Assembly: GCA_900770285.1 (NCBI GenBank)
Contig: CAAGJO010000004.1
Coordinates: 9,349-73,348 of the forward strand
Length of the DNA: 64,000 nucleotides
Direction of reading: 5' to 3'
From: Oscillospiraceae bacterium
GTDB lineage: Bacteria > Bacillota > Clostridia > Oscillospirales > Ruminococcaceae
Below the pieces are notes generated by a model. That model worked only from the letters and a program-made list of their open reading frames with translations, was not told the origin of the DNA and did no database searches. The position numbers and the translations under genes were made by a program. This document shows positions 17,209 through 26,570 of the stretch, piece after piece. Positions within the stretch are counted from its first letter, which is position 1. Each line of letters starts with the position of its first letter.

Positions 17209-18477
17209 TTATAGTTCAAAAATTATTTTTCCATTTGAAATTGTATAGCACACTCTGCCTTTTAGTTTCTCACCTTTGAATACTGAATTTTTGGATTTTG
17301 AATGTAACTCGGCCGGAATAACTTCCCATTCTGATTCCGGATCAAAAATCGTAAGATTACAGCTATATCCTTCGGCAATTCTTTCAGGGGCAATTCCCAG
17401 AATCTTTCGTGGGTTGATTGACATCAGCTCAGCGATTTTTCCAAGACTTGCTTTTCCGCTGTGATAAAGCTGAGTTAAGGTTACCGCAAGAGATGTTTCA
17501 AGACCTACAACGCCGTTTGGAGCTGTAAGGAAATTAGCTTTTTCTTCTTTGGTATGAGGTGCATGGTCGGTGACAATGCAGTCTATCGTTCCATCAAGAA
17601 CAGCATTTTCAATAGCTTGTCTGTCTTCTTCGGTTCTCAGCGGCGGTGACATTCTGTAATCAGCGTCACGATTCAAAAGCTTTTGATCGGTATATGTGAA
17701 ATAGTGCGGTGCAGTTTCGCAGGTAACATTTACTCCGTCCTTCTTTGCTGCTCTGATTATGTTCACTGAACCTTTGGTTGAAACGTGACAAATGTGAATA
17801 TGTGCGTTACAGGACATTGCAAGGGCAATTTCTCTCGCAGTGACAGAGTCTTCAGATGCTCTGTCCATTCCTTTCACGCCAAGTTCTTTTGAAACTTCAC
17901 CTTTGTTTATTATACCACCGTTTATAATATTTAAATCTTCACAGTGAGATAAAACTGATAGATCATAGTATTTGGATTTTGCAAGAGCCTGCCGCATTAG
18001 CTCTGCATTTTCTACAGGTCGTCCATCGTCTGAAACGGCAATGCATCCGGCAGTTTTCAGCTCGTCAAAATCAGTAAGCTCATGTCCTGACAATCCTTTT
18101 GTTATGCAGCCGACAGGGTAAACAGTAACTCCTGTTAATTCAGCTTTTGTAATTATATATTTAATAGTTTCAGTATTATCCACTGCAGGTTTGGTATTTG
18201 GCATGCATGCAACAGCAGTAAATCCGCCTGCTTTTGCAGAATTTGTGCCTGTTATGATATCTTCTTTGTGGGTAAATCCCGGATCACGTAGATGAACATG
18301 CATATCCATCATTCCGGGTATGGCAACGAGATTTGTACCGTCAATTATTCTGTCGGCAGCTCTGTCAATATTACCGATTAATGCTATTTTCCCGTTATCA
18401 ATATATATGTCTATAGTTTCGTCAAGATTTGAACCTGGGTCTACTGCATGAATATTTTTTATAAGCAGAGATGACAT
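17209..18477 (-). CDS. pyrC: Dihydroorotase (class I)
   Basis: Zinc amidohydrolase that closes carbamoyl-aspartate to dihydroorotate. About 422 residues, with the metal-binding MDMHVHLRDPG near residue 60, then HCED and HICHVST histidines, and VTDHAPHT carrying the catalytic Asp. The start is ATG 18477: GAGGTG sits six bases before it, while an in-frame GTG at 18486 lies within that site. It lies 15 bp downstream of ilvD, on the minus strand, with pyrF 12 bp further. Confidence 0.95.
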   Translation of the reverse strand: MSSLLIKNIHAVDPGSNLDETIDIYIDNGKIALIGNIDRAADRIIDGTNLVAIPGMMDMHVHLRDPGFTHKEDIITGTNSAKAGGFTAVACMPNTKPAVDNTETIKYIITKAELTGVTVYPVGCITKGLSGHELTDFDELKTAGCIAVSDDGRPVENAELMRQALAKSKYYDLSVLSHCEDLNIINGGIINKGEVSKELGVKGMDRASEDSVTAREIALAMSCNAHIHICHVSTKGSVNIIRAAKKDGVNVTCETAPHYFTYTDQKLLNRDADYRMSPPLRTEEDRQAIENAVLDGTIDCIVTDHAPHTKEEKANFLTAPNGVVGLETSLAVTLTQLYHSGKASLGKIAELMSINPRKILGIAPERIAEGYSCNLTIFDPESEWEVIPAELHSKSKNSVFKGEKLKGRVCYTISNGKIIFEL

Positions 18478-18492
18478 AGAATACACCTCGGA

Positions 18493-20160
18493 TTAGTCGT
18501 TAGTCTTTAAAACAGCACCTGTATTTGCAGATGTAACCAATGATGCATATCTTGCAAGGTAACCTGTTTTAACTTTTGGTTCTTTTGGAGTCCATTTTGC
18601 TTTTCTCTTAGCAAGTTCTTCATCAGAGACCTTAACGTTAATGGTGTTTGCAGGAATATCAATAGAAATAATGTCGCCTTCCTCTATAAGGGCAATCGGT
18701 CCGCCTACTGCTGCCTCAGGAGAAACATGTCCGATAGAAGCACCTCTTGATGCACCGCTGAAGCGTCCGTCTGTGATAAGTGCGACAGATGAGCCAAGTC
18801 CCATGCCAGCAATAGCAGAAGTTGGATTAAGCATTTCTCTCATTCCGGGACCGCCTTTTGGACCTTCATATCTGATAACAACAACATCGCCTGCAACTAT
18901 CTTGCCGCCTTTAATAGCTGCGATAGCGTCTTCCTCACAATCGAAAACTCTTGCGGGGCCTTCATGTACCATCATTTCCGGAACTACTGCTGAACGCTTT
19001 ACAACGCAGCTGTCAGGAGCAATATTGCCTTTAAGAACAGCAATTCCGCCTGTTTCTGAATATGGATTATCAATAGGTCTGATAATGTCTGTATTTTTGT
19101 TTACAGCATTATTAATATTTTCTCCTACTGTTTTACCTGTGCAGGTGATAAGGTCAAGGTTAAGAAGATCTTTCTTTGAAAGTTCTTTCATTACTGCATA
19201 AACGCCGCCTGCTTCGTTAAGCTCTTCAATATATGTGTGACCGGCAGGTGCAAGGTGACAAAGGTTAGGAGTCTTTGATGAAATGTTGTTTGCCAGGTCA
19301 AGATTAAGATCAACTCCGCATTCATGAGCAATAGCAGGGAGGTGAAGCATTGAATTGGTGGAACATCCGAGAGCCATATCAACAGTAAGTGCATTGTAAA
19401 AAGCTGATTCTGTCATAATATCGCGAGGTCTTATATTCTTTTTGTAAAGTTCCATAACCTGCATGCCTGCGTGTTTTGCAAGCTTTAATCTTTCTGAATA
19501 TACAGCAGGGATAGTTCCGTTTCCTCTGAGTCCCATTCCAAGAACTTCTGTTAAGCAGTTCATAGAATTTGCAGTATACATTCCAGAACATGAACCGCAT
19601 GTTGGGCAAGCCTTGTTTTCAAATTCTTCAACATCTTCCATAGTCATTGTTCCTGCAGCCTGTGAACCTACAGCTTCAAACATACTTGAAAGTGAAGTCT
19701 TTCTGCCTTTAACGTGACCTGCAAGCATAGGACCGCCTGATACGAAAATAGTAGGTACATTTACTCTTGCAGCAGCCATTAGCAGACCGGGAACATTTTT
19801 ATCACAGTTTGGAACCATTACTAAAGCGTCAAAGTGATGAGCAAGAGCCATACATTCGGTTGAATCAGCAATCAAATCTCTTGTTACCAGAGAATACTTC
19901 ATTCCAACGTGACCCATGGCAATTCCATCGCATACTGCAATAGCAGGGAATACGACTGGAGTTCCTCCTGCCATGGCAACTCCCATTTTAACTGCTTCTA
20001 CAATTTTGTCTATATTCATATGACCCGGAACGATTTCGTTATATGAAGAAACGATACCTACCAAAGGTCTTTCCATTTCCTCTTTTGTCATTCCCAATGC
20101 GTTGAAAAGCGAACGCTGAGGAGCTTTGTCTATTCCTTCGCAAAAATAATTACATCCCAT
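18493..20160 (-). CDS. ilvD: Dihydroxy-acid dehydratase IlvD
   Basis: Iron-sulfur enzyme that dehydrates 2,3-dihydroxy-3-methyl acids to the keto-acid precursors of valine, leucine and isoleucine. About 555 residues. Cluster cysteines are visible in PNCDKNVPG and CPTCGSCSGMYTANSMNCL; the C-terminal block LITDGRFSGASRGASIGHVSPE is cut here to its core GRFSGASRG. The start is ATG 20160 with AAAGGTG six bases before it; GTG 20169 would overlap that site. It runs directly into pyrC (15 bp), an unusual branched-chain/pyrimidine pairing. Confidence 0.96.
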   Translation of the reverse strand: MGCNYFCEGIDKAPQRSLFNALGMTKEEMERPLVGIVSSYNEIVPGHMNIDKIVEAVKMGVAMAGGTPVVFPAIAVCDGIAMGHVGMKYSLVTRDLIADSTECMALAHHFDALVMVPNCDKNVPGLLMAAARVNVPTIFVSGGPMLAGHVKGRKTSLSSMFEAVGSQAAGTMTMEDVEEFENKACPTCGSCSGMYTANSMNCLTEVLGMGLRGNGTIPAVYSERLKLAKHAGMQVMELYKKNIRPRDIMTESAFYNALTVDMALGCSTNSMLHLPAIAHECGVDLNLDLANNISSKTPNLCHLAPAGHTYIEELNEAGGVYAVMKELSKKDLLNLDLITCTGKTVGENINNAVNKNTDIIRPIDNPYSETGGIAVLKGNIAPDSCVVKRSAVVPEMMVHEGPARVFDCEEDAIAAIKGGKIVAGDVVVIRYEGPKGGPGMREMLNPTSAIAGMGLGSSVALITDGRFSGASRGASIGHVSPEAAVGGPIALIEEGDIISIDIPANTINVKVSDEELAKRKAKWTPKEPKVKTGYLARYASLVTSANTGAVLKTND

Positions 20161-20194
20161 TTTTATCACCTTTTCTATTAATTAAAACGATATC

Positions 20195-20214
20195 AACAAG
20201 GGGGTTGCCCTGTT
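20195..20214 (-). promoter_or_regulatory. Short inverted repeat upstream of ilvD
   Basis: An inverted repeat (20195-20202 with 20208-20214) in the 63 bases between the ROK kinase stop and the ilvD start can form a seven- or eight-base stem with one bulge. The minus strand after it has only a short T cluster (GTTTTAATT), so a weak terminator or attenuator is possible but not shown. Confidence 0.35.
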
Positions 20215-20223
20215 ATTAATAAT

Positions 20224-21183
20224 TTATAATTGTTTTTCAAGACCTAAAAAAGCTGCTCCGATAATTCCTGCGTCATTGCCGAGCTGAGCAATAACTATTT
20301 CAGTGTTTTTAGCTGAATGTTTAGAGTATATTTCCTTTGAAACTAACTCTTTAAGCGGTACCAGCAATGGGTCTCCTTCATTGCAAACTCCTCCGCCGAT
20401 GCAAAGTATATCTGGTTGAAATATATTAATTGTATTGGTAATTCCACAAGCTAAGTACTTGATATACTTGTCTACAACGGCTTTTGCAGTAGAATCGCCC
20501 ATTCTCATGGCATTAAAAGCTGTTCTTGCGGTAACTTTTTCTTCTTGTTTGCTTGCAACCCAAAGTAAAGAGTCAGGATTATATTCCATTGCTTCTTTAG
20601 TCATGCGTACAAGTCCGGTAGCTGATGAAAATACTTCAAAACATCCGTTTCGTCCGCAGGTGCATTTCGGACCATTTGGATCAATAACTGTATGACCGAT
20701 CTCAGCACCAGCAAAATTAAATCCTGAATATATTTTTTTGTTTATAATAATTCCGCCGCCAACACCTGTGCCGAGCGTTATGCATACTGCATCGTTTGCA
20801 CCACGTGCAGCACCTGCCACAAATTCACCGTATGCCGCTGCATTTGCATCATTTTCAACAAAGCATGGACGAGGAAGAATTGAATGCATAATTTGAACAA
20901 CAGGAACATTCAAAAAGCCAAGATTATTTGAATATTCTATAATTCCAGTACGTGAATTTGCTGTGCCAGGCGTGCCAATGCCTATTGACTCAATATCATT
21001 AAGCATTAAACCTGCATGATCGATGGCATCCATTGTCGCTTGTGCCATATCTTTACATATATCTTCGGCTGGTCTGGGCAGATTTGTTTTTCTTGTAGCC
21101 TTAGATATTATAGTAAAATCCTCGCTGACAACACCTGCTTTGATGTTTGTGCCGCCAAGATCTATACCGACATAATATTTCAT
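20224..21183 (-). CDS. ROK family sugar kinase (glucokinase-like)
   Basis: Probably phosphorylates glucose or a related hexose with ATP. It has 319 residues: the phosphate loop DLGGTNIKAGV at the N-terminus, sugar-binding ENDANAAAYGE, the ATP-binding LGTGVGGGII, and the ROK zinc site CTCGRNGCFE. There is no N-terminal DNA-binding domain, so it is an enzyme rather than a ROK repressor. AAAGGATAACCGGA precedes the ATG. It lies 18 bp after manA, so both may act in hexose-phosphate supply. Substrate not certain. Confidence 0.9.
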   Translation of the reverse strand: MKYYVGIDLGGTNIKAGVVSEDFTIISKATRKTNLPRPAEDICKDMAQATMDAIDHAGLMLNDIESIGIGTPGTANSRTGIIEYSNNLGFLNVPVVQIMHSILPRPCFVENDANAAAYGEFVAGAARGANDAVCITLGTGVGGGIIINKKIYSGFNFAGAEIGHTVIDPNGPKCTCGRNGCFEVFSSATGLVRMTKEAMEYNPDSLLWVASKQEEKVTARTAFNAMRMGDSTAKAVVDKYIKYLACGITNTINIFQPDILCIGGGVCNEGDPLLVPLKELVSKEIYSKHSAKNTEIVIAQLGNDAGIIGAAFLGLEKQL

Positions 21184-21201
21184 TCCGGTTATCCTTTCGT
21201 A

Positions 21202-22155
21202 TTATACTTTGGTAAGAACGAGCTTGCACTTACCGGTTACTTCAAATTTACCTGAACCTGCGGAAATGAAAATGCTGTCACCCTTTGTGAATGAAACTTC
21301 TTCATCACCCTTGACTGTGCCTTCGCCTTCAAGAATAAGCAGGCTTGCGAATGATTTTTCATCAGCTTCAAGAACTGCCTTAGAATCAATATCGACAGCA
21401 TATGTAGTAAAGTAATCACATGATGACAAAAGTTTTGAGGTATAACCGTCAAACTTTTCAACAGGAGTTTCAGGATATTTTTTAGCAGGAGCAAGAGTTG
21501 TAACATCTTTGGCTTTGTCAACGTGAAGCTCTCTTGGTTTTCCGTCCTTGCCGACACGACCATAGTCATAAATTCTATATGTAGTGTTTGAATTCTGCTG
21601 GATTTCTGCAATGAGAATACCCTTGCCAATTCCATGAAGAGTGCCTGCTTCAATAAAGAATACATCTCCTTTATGAACAGGAACTGAGTTTACGACATCA
21701 AGCAATGTATTGTCGGCAATTCTGCTTGCAAATTCGTCCTTTGATATCTCTTTTTTGAAACCATAGAGAAGTTCTGCACCTTCATCGCAGTCAACAACAT
21801 ACCACATTTCAGTTTTTCCGTACTCACCCTCAACCCTCTGAGCGTATTCATTATCAGGGTGAACTTGAACTGAAAGGTTATCCTTAGCGTCTATAAGCTT
21901 GATAAGAATAGGAAAGTTTTCAAATTTGTCGCAGTCAGTTCCGAGAACTTTTTTGCCTTCTTTTTCTATGTATTCTTCAAGAGTTAAGCCTTTGAACTTA
22001 CCTGTTGCAATGGTGCTTGGACCGTCTTTGTGACATGAAAGCTCCCAGCTTTCAGCAACCTTATCGTAATCACATTTTTTATTAAAATCATCCCGAAGTC
22101 TTGTTCCTCCCCAAAGATAGTCCTTAAATGCAGGTGAAAGTTTAAAAATTGCCAT
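21202..22155 (-). CDS. manA: Mannose-6-phosphate isomerase, class I
   Basis: Zinc-dependent interconversion of mannose-6-phosphate and fructose-6-phosphate. At 317 residues it matches the short Gram-positive ManA. The cupin core holds the zinc ligands in VQVHPDNEYA, KTEMWYVVD and AGTLHGIGKG, followed by EIQQNSNTTYRIYDYGR, the typical substrate-site segment. GGAGGTATTATA precedes the ATG, and a consensus-like promoter lies 35-63 bp upstream. It is the first gene of the leftward run. Confidence 0.94.
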   Translation of the reverse strand: MAIFKLSPAFKDYLWGGTRLRDDFNKKCDYDKVAESWELSCHKDGPSTIATGKFKGLTLEEYIEKEGKKVLGTDCDKFENFPILIKLIDAKDNLSVQVHPDNEYAQRVEGEYGKTEMWYVVDCDEGAELLYGFKKEISKDEFASRIADNTLLDVVNSVPVHKGDVFFIEAGTLHGIGKGILIAEIQQNSNTTYRIYDYGRVGKDGKPRELHVDKAKDVTTLAPAKKYPETPVEKFDGYTSKLLSSCDYFTTYAVDIDSKAVLEADEKSFASLLILEGEGTVKGDEEVSFTKGDSIFISAGSGKFEVTGKCKLVLTKV

Positions 22156-22189
22156 TATAATACCTCCAAAACATAATTTTTCTTATAAC

Positions 22190-22218
22190 ATTATACCATG
22201 CATAGTCCTAAAAGTCAA
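22190..22218 (-). promoter_or_regulatory. Sigma-A type promoter of manA
   Basis: On the minus strand TTGACT (22218-22213), 17-bp spacer, TATAAT (22195-22190), 35 bp upstream of the manA ATG. It is the only strong promoter seen ahead of the manA-ROK-ilvD-pyr run. Confidence 0.75.
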
Positions 22219-22355
22219 TTATATATTATGCAATTTGCTTGATTAACAGATTGTATATATTTATGAAAGTGGAATAAAAGAATTAGATGTATAATATTTT
22301 AGAATACATTTACTTGTAATAATTGAAATACCAATAATATTTATTATTTTTTGTA

Positions 22356-22383
22356 ACATAAAACAGAAAATGCGAATAAGATA
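22356..22383 (+). promoter_or_regulatory. Possible sigma-K-like promoter of the cysteine-rich gene
   Basis: AC (22356-22357), 17 bases, then AATAAGATA (22375-22383) fits the loose sigma-K pattern AC-N16/17-[C/A]ATANNNTA, about 48 bp upstream of the ATG at 22431. No good TTGACA/TATAAT pair is seen here. The pattern has low information, so this is tentative. Confidence 0.3.
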
Positions 22384-22430
22384 TACTGAGTAATTAAATT
22401 TACTTTAAACATATTACAGGAGGTTTTTTT

Positions 22431-23213
22431 ATGGACGAATTAAAACCCAACAATTCTTTTAAGGAAGCTGTTTGCGTTGAGGTTATGAGGGTATTTGATT
22501 CATGCAGTTCGCAGGATTGTCTGGAAGATCTTGAGCTTACATTTACTGATCCTTGCACTCAGGAATTGATTGATGCTGCCTGCTATATCAAATGTAAATG
22601 CATTGAGGTCATAAATACTACTTTTGGCATTGATCCTGTACCATTCAATAAGGGATTTTATACTGTTGATCTTACCTATACATTCAGAGTGGATCTTGAA
22701 GTATATGCCAGCGGATGTTCAACGCCACAATATGCATCAGGAACAACCACATTTACAAAAAAAGTCATTCTTTTTGGAAGTGCGGGTAATTCACGTCATT
22801 TCTCATCAGATGAACCATGCTGCCAAGCTGCGGAATCAGATGATTGCTGCGGATGCTGCAATACTAATCTGCCTCGTGCCACCGCAAGTGTTGTTGAGCC
22901 TATATGTCTGGATACAAAGCTCATTTCCTTATCTTCTTGTGAAGGAAAAAAGGTGCTAGTAACTATTGGTATGTTTGCTATTGTTCAGCTGCAGAGAGCT
23001 GTTCCTATCCTTATCCCTGCATATGATTACTGTGTACCAAAGAAAGAATGTTCAACAAAGACTGACAGTCCATGTGAATTATTCGATAAAATCCAGTTCC
23101 CAACAAACGAATTTTTCCCCAGAAGTCTTGAAAATGAACTTGAAAACTGTCATTGCGGAAAAACAGAAGCAAAACCAGAAGAACAAAATAATTCAACAGA
23201 AAGCGAGCAATAA
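22431..23213 (+). CDS. Cysteine-rich protein of unknown function
   Basis: A 260-residue protein with 21 cysteines, no signal peptide and no membrane helix. Residues about 35-125 look beta-rich with alternating hydrophobics (YTVDLTYTFRVDLEVYASG). A Cys cluster follows at residues 130-143 (CC, CC, CC and single Cys within 14 residues). A second beta-rich part is at 150-200, and the tail from 205 is acidic/Gln-rich. ACAGGAGG precedes the ATG. Many disulfide-capable cysteines, no export signal and a sigma-K-like promoter match would suit a spore coat protein, but I do not recognise the family and this is inference. It stands alone between divergent manA and a terminator. Confidence 0.7.
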   Translation: MDELKPNNSFKEAVCVEVMRVFDSCSSQDCLEDLELTFTDPCTQELIDAACYIKCKCIEVINTTFGIDPVPFNKGFYTVDLTYTFRVDLEVYASGCSTPQYASGTTTFTKKVILFGSAGNSRHFSSDEPCCQAAESDDCCGCCNTNLPRATASVVEPICLDTKLISLSSCEGKKVLVTIGMFAIVQLQRAVPILIPAYDYCVPKKECSTKTDSPCELFDKIQFPTNEFFPRSLENELENCHCGKTEAKPEEQNNSTESEQ

Positions 23214-23217
23214 AATA

Positions 23218-23250
23218 ATGGCGGTACCGAAAATGGTATCGCCATTTAGT
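23218..23250. terminator. Bidirectional intrinsic terminator
   Basis: An 11-bp stem (23218-23228 with 23235-23245, one G-T pair) with a six-base loop, followed by TTAGTTTTT on the plus strand. It lies between the convergent cysteine-rich and HAD genes and touches the HAD stop. Confidence 0.8.
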
Positions 23251-23905
23251 TTTTAATAATATTTTTAATTACATCTATAACATCCAGAAGAGAAGTACAT
23301 TGAGCATACAGCATCTGTTTGGTATTATCATCAGGCTGTGAAAGATCGGGAACCATTACAGGAATACAACCGGCTTTGTATGCTGACATAATACCATTAG
23401 GAGAGTCTTCCAGAGCCATACAATGCTGAGGGGAAAGATCGAGCTGCTTTGACGCTTCAAGATAAATATCAGGCTCAGGCTTACCATTTTTAATCATATC
23501 ACCGCATATGATTTTATCAAATAAGTGAAATATGTTTATAGATTTCAGATACATTTCGGTTCTTTCGTAGTTTGTTGCTGTAGCTACAGCTATTTTCAGA
23601 TTGGTATTTTTTAAGAAGTCCAGTAATTCATCAAGGCCTTTCTTCTTTACTAATCCATTCTTGTTAATATAAGCATTCATCAATTCTATCCGGCGTTTCT
23701 TAACGGCATAGTAATCAAAGCTTTCACCAAAAAGCTCATGCAAATATGGAATTGCATACTTAGGAGAAAGAGAACGCATTCCCAAAACGTCTTCTTTTTG
23801 CATTGGAAAACCAAATTCATTGGCAGCTTGACACCAAAATATTTGAAGCAGACTTTCAGTATCTACCATTAGTCCGTCCATATCAAAAATTACGCCCTTT
23901 AGCAT
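23246..23905 (-). CDS. HAD family phosphatase (beta-phosphoglucomutase-like)
   Basis: A 219-residue haloacid dehalogenase-type hydrolase, subfamily IA with an alpha-helical cap. The nucleophile motif is FDMDGLMVDTE, motif II lies in VATATNYER, and motif III/IV is KNGKPEPDIY then ALEDSPNGIMSA. The LMVD and EDSPNG segments are typical of beta-phosphoglucomutase/2-deoxyglucose-6-phosphatase-like enzymes, but substrate cannot be fixed. The start is ATG 23905: GAGG is eight bases before it, but only two bases before the alternative ATG 23911. It is divergent from the LCP gene. Confidence 0.88.
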   Translation of the reverse strand: MLKGVIFDMDGLMVDTESLLQIFWCQAANEFGFPMQKEDVLGMRSLSPKYAIPYLHELFGESFDYYAVKKRRIELMNAYINKNGLVKKKGLDELLDFLKNTNLKIAVATATNYERTEMYLKSINIFHLFDKIICGDMIKNGKPEPDIYLEASKQLDLSPQHCMALEDSPNGIMSAYKAGCIPVMVPDLSQPDDNTKQMLYAQCTSLLDVIDVIKNIIKN

Positions 23906-24042
23906 AAACATGACCTCTTTAATTAATATTGAATATTTAATGTATGATTTTCAAACTTTAACATTGTTAAGTATATCATTTTTCTGCAAAAAAATCAATG
24001 AAAAAACTATTGTGAAATTTTTGTGAGATTTTTATGCTGAGA

Positions 24043-24071
24043 TTGACAATATTTATTTTATGGTTTATAAT
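24043..24071 (+). promoter_or_regulatory. Sigma-A type promoter of the LCP gene
   Basis: TTGACA (24043-24048), 17-bp spacer, TATAAT (24066-24071), 29 bp upstream of ATG 24100. Both boxes match consensus exactly. galE follows the LCP gene after 13 bp and is probably read from here too. Confidence 0.8.
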
Positions 24072-24099
24072 TAAATAAAAAACTCGAAAAGGTGGTTTA

Positions 24100-25533
24100 A
24101 TGGATAAGGAACAACAAAATAATTCGCAAAGCCCTGATAGATATCAAAAAGAATATGAGGAGCGTTTGCGTGAATTTAATAAAATGATGAGTAAATATGT
24201 GGATTATGAGAATGAGGATAATAACATAGAGAATAATATAGAAGTTGATAATGTTGAAGACGATAACATGTATTCTCCCAATCCCAATAGTGAGGGAAAT
24301 CCTCAGGGAAGCCGCACACCTACTTATGCTGATAAAAACAGAAATAATTCTTCAGGCAGTATAAATCGCCAGTATAAGGCCAGAACATCTGCATCATCAA
24401 ATAACAGTCAGCGGTCAGGTTCAAACCGAAATACCGGAATGTCTGACAGATCAGGCAATTCACAAGCTGCAGGCAGCGGCAACGGCAGCCGTTCAAATAC
24501 AAAAAAGAAGGTTAATCAAACTAAACAGAAGAACAGTAATATGGCATATACTAATAAAAATTCAAATAACATCAGAGGTAAGAAAGTGAAAAAGAAAAAA
24601 AATCCGATTCTAAGATTTTTAAAGTGGTTGATAATTATTCTTCTTGTCTTATTTGTTTTGATTGAGGCACTATTATATAACTATGCCGGAAAAATGAAAA
24701 GCGTTGATACCGGTAAAAGAACCGTAACTTCCGGTGAAGCAGCTGGAAACGGTGTTACTAATATTTTAGTTACCGGTTCGGATACTCGTTCTGAAGAAGA
24801 AAACGGCAGAACAGACTCAATGATTTTGCTTACAATTAAGAAAAAAACAAAAGAAATATATATGACCTCGTTAATGAGAGATATGTATGTTGAAATTCCG
24901 GGAAACGGCTGGGGTAAGCTTAATGCTGCAAATGCTTTTGGCGGTCCTGAATTATTAATGGATACTATTGAAAATAATTTTGATATTCATGTGGACAAAT
25001 ATATATCTGTTGATTTCTTTAGCTTTATAGATATAGTAGACGCAGTCGGCGGTATAACTTTGGATATAACTGATGAGGAAGCAGCAGGTATGAAGGCTCC
25101 TATGGCAGAGCAGAACAATATCTTGGGCAAGGAAAAAGGCAGTGATTATCTGACTAAAGGCGGAAAAAATCTTAAAGTCAATGGTAATCAGGCTTTGGCA
25201 TATGCACGTTTGAGATATGTAGGAAACGCAGATTTTGAAAGAACTGAAAGACAGCGTATAGTTATTTCTAAGATCATTGATGAAGCAAAAACTATTAATG
25301 TATTCAAGCTGAAAAAAATGGTAAATGCGGCTTTACCGAATATTACAACAAATATGAATCAAAAAGAAATATTTGCCTTGGAAAATCAATTACCGTTTAT
25401 GCTTGGATATAAATTAAAACAGGTCAGAATACCTGAAGATGATACTTATGAATATGGTTACCATGATGGCCAGTCAACTCTTGATGTAGATTTTGACTCA
25501 TGTCAGAAAACATTAAAGGAAATTATAAAATAG
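24100..25533 (+). CDS. LytR-CpsA-Psr (LCP) family wall-polymer ligase
   Basis: Transfers anionic or capsular polymers from lipid carriers to peptidoglycan outside the cell. The 477-residue protein has a cytoplasmic low-complexity N-terminus of about 165 residues rich in Asn, Ser, Gly and Arg, one membrane helix (LKWLIIILLVLFVLIEALL), and an extracellular LCP domain. That domain includes NILVTGSDTRSEEENGRTDS, SLMRDMYVEIPG and AYARLRYVGNADFERTERQR, with the conserved Arg/Asp residues that bind the polyprenyl pyrophosphate. AAAAGGTGG precedes the ATG. The long disordered cytoplasmic tail is longer than in many LCPs. galE follows. Confidence 0.92.
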   Translation: MDKEQQNNSQSPDRYQKEYEERLREFNKMMSKYVDYENEDNNIENNIEVDNVEDDNMYSPNPNSEGNPQGSRTPTYADKNRNNSSGSINRQYKARTSASSNNSQRSGSNRNTGMSDRSGNSQAAGSGNGSRSNTKKKVNQTKQKNSNMAYTNKNSNNIRGKKVKKKKNPILRFLKWLIIILLVLFVLIEALLYNYAGKMKSVDTGKRTVTSGEAAGNGVTNILVTGSDTRSEEENGRTDSMILLTIKKKTKEIYMTSLMRDMYVEIPGNGWGKLNAANAFGGPELLMDTIENNFDIHVDKYISVDFFSFIDIVDAVGGITLDITDEEAAGMKAPMAEQNNILGKEKGSDYLTKGGKNLKVNGNQALAYARLRYVGNADFERTERQRIVISKIIDEAKTINVFKLKKMVNAALPNITTNMNQKEIFALENQLPFMLGYKLKQVRIPEDDTYEYGYHDGQSTLDVDFDSCQKTLKEIIK

Positions 25534-25546
25534 TGAGGAGCTTATT

Positions 25547-26560
25547 ATGAAAAATATTTTAGTAACAGGCGGAGCAGGATTTATTGGAAGTCATACTTGT
25601 GTTGAGCTTTTGAATGCAGGATATGGAGTTATTGTAGTTGATAATTTCTCAAATTCCAAGCCTGAGGCATTAAAGCGTATTCAGCAGATCACAGGCAAGG
25701 ATTTGAAATTTTATGAAAATGATATTTTAGATTTACCTGCTCTTGAAAAAATATTTTCTGAAAACAAGATTGATGCCGTAATTCATTTTGCCGGACTTAA
25801 AGCGGTTGGAGAATCTGTACACAAGCCATTGGAATATTATCATAATAATATTACCGGTACATTGATGCTTTTATCAGCAATGAAAAAATTTGGATGCAAG
25901 AACATTGTGTTTTCTTCATCAGCTACTGTTTATGGTGTTCATAATAAAGCACCGTTTGTTGAAACGATGCCGACCAATAGTTCAACTAACCCATATGGAT
26001 ACACAAAGGTTATGATTGAACAAATCCTGAAGGACGTATATGTGGCTGATAATGAGTGGTCAATTGCATTGCTTAGATATTTTAATCCGATTGGGGCACA
26101 CAAGAGCGGACTTCTCGGAGAAAATCCTAATGGTATTCCAAACAACTTGTTTCCATATATAGCTCAGGTCGCAACAGGCAAGCTTAAATGTTTGGGCGTT
26201 TTTGGAAATGACTATGATACTCCGGATGGAACAGGGGTAAGAGATTATATTCATGTTGTTGACCTGGCAAGAGGTCATCTTAATGCATTGCAGTATGTGC
26301 TTGACAATAAGGGCGTTGAGGCTATTAACCTTGGGACTGGTAAAGGCTCAAGTGTTTTAGATGTACTTCATGCATTTGAAAGAGCCTGCGGAAAAACATT
26401 GCCATATGAAATAAAACCAAGACGTGAAGGCGACATTGATACTTGCTATGCTGATACTACAAAAGCAAAAGAACTTTTACATTGGGAAGCTGAATACGAC
26501 ATTGATGATATGGCAAGAGACGGTTGGAATTTTACAAAAAATAATCCCAACGGACTTTAA
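25547..26560 (+). CDS. galE: UDP-glucose 4-epimerase GalE
   Basis: NAD-dependent epimerase that interconverts UDP-glucose and UDP-galactose. It has 337 residues: Rossmann NAD loop TGGAGFIGSHT, the SSSATVYG serine, the catalytic Tyr-x-x-x-Lys in NPYGYTKVM, and the sugar-binding RYFNPIGAH. GAGGAGCTTATT precedes the ATG. It is 13 bp after the LCP gene, so the pair may supply and attach a galactose-containing wall or capsule polymer; that link is inference. Confidence 0.95.
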   Translation: MKNILVTGGAGFIGSHTCVELLNAGYGVIVVDNFSNSKPEALKRIQQITGKDLKFYENDILDLPALEKIFSENKIDAVIHFAGLKAVGESVHKPLEYYHNNITGTLMLLSAMKKFGCKNIVFSSSATVYGVHNKAPFVETMPTNSSTNPYGYTKVMIEQILKDVYVADNEWSIALLRYFNPIGAHKSGLLGENPNGIPNNLFPYIAQVATGKLKCLGVFGNDYDTPDGTGVRDYIHVVDLARGHLNALQYVLDNKGVEAINLGTGKGSSVLDVLHAFERACGKTLPYEIKPRREGDIDTCYADTTKAKELLHWEAEYDIDDMARDGWNFTKNNPNGL

Positions 26561-26570
26561 TATAAAAATA

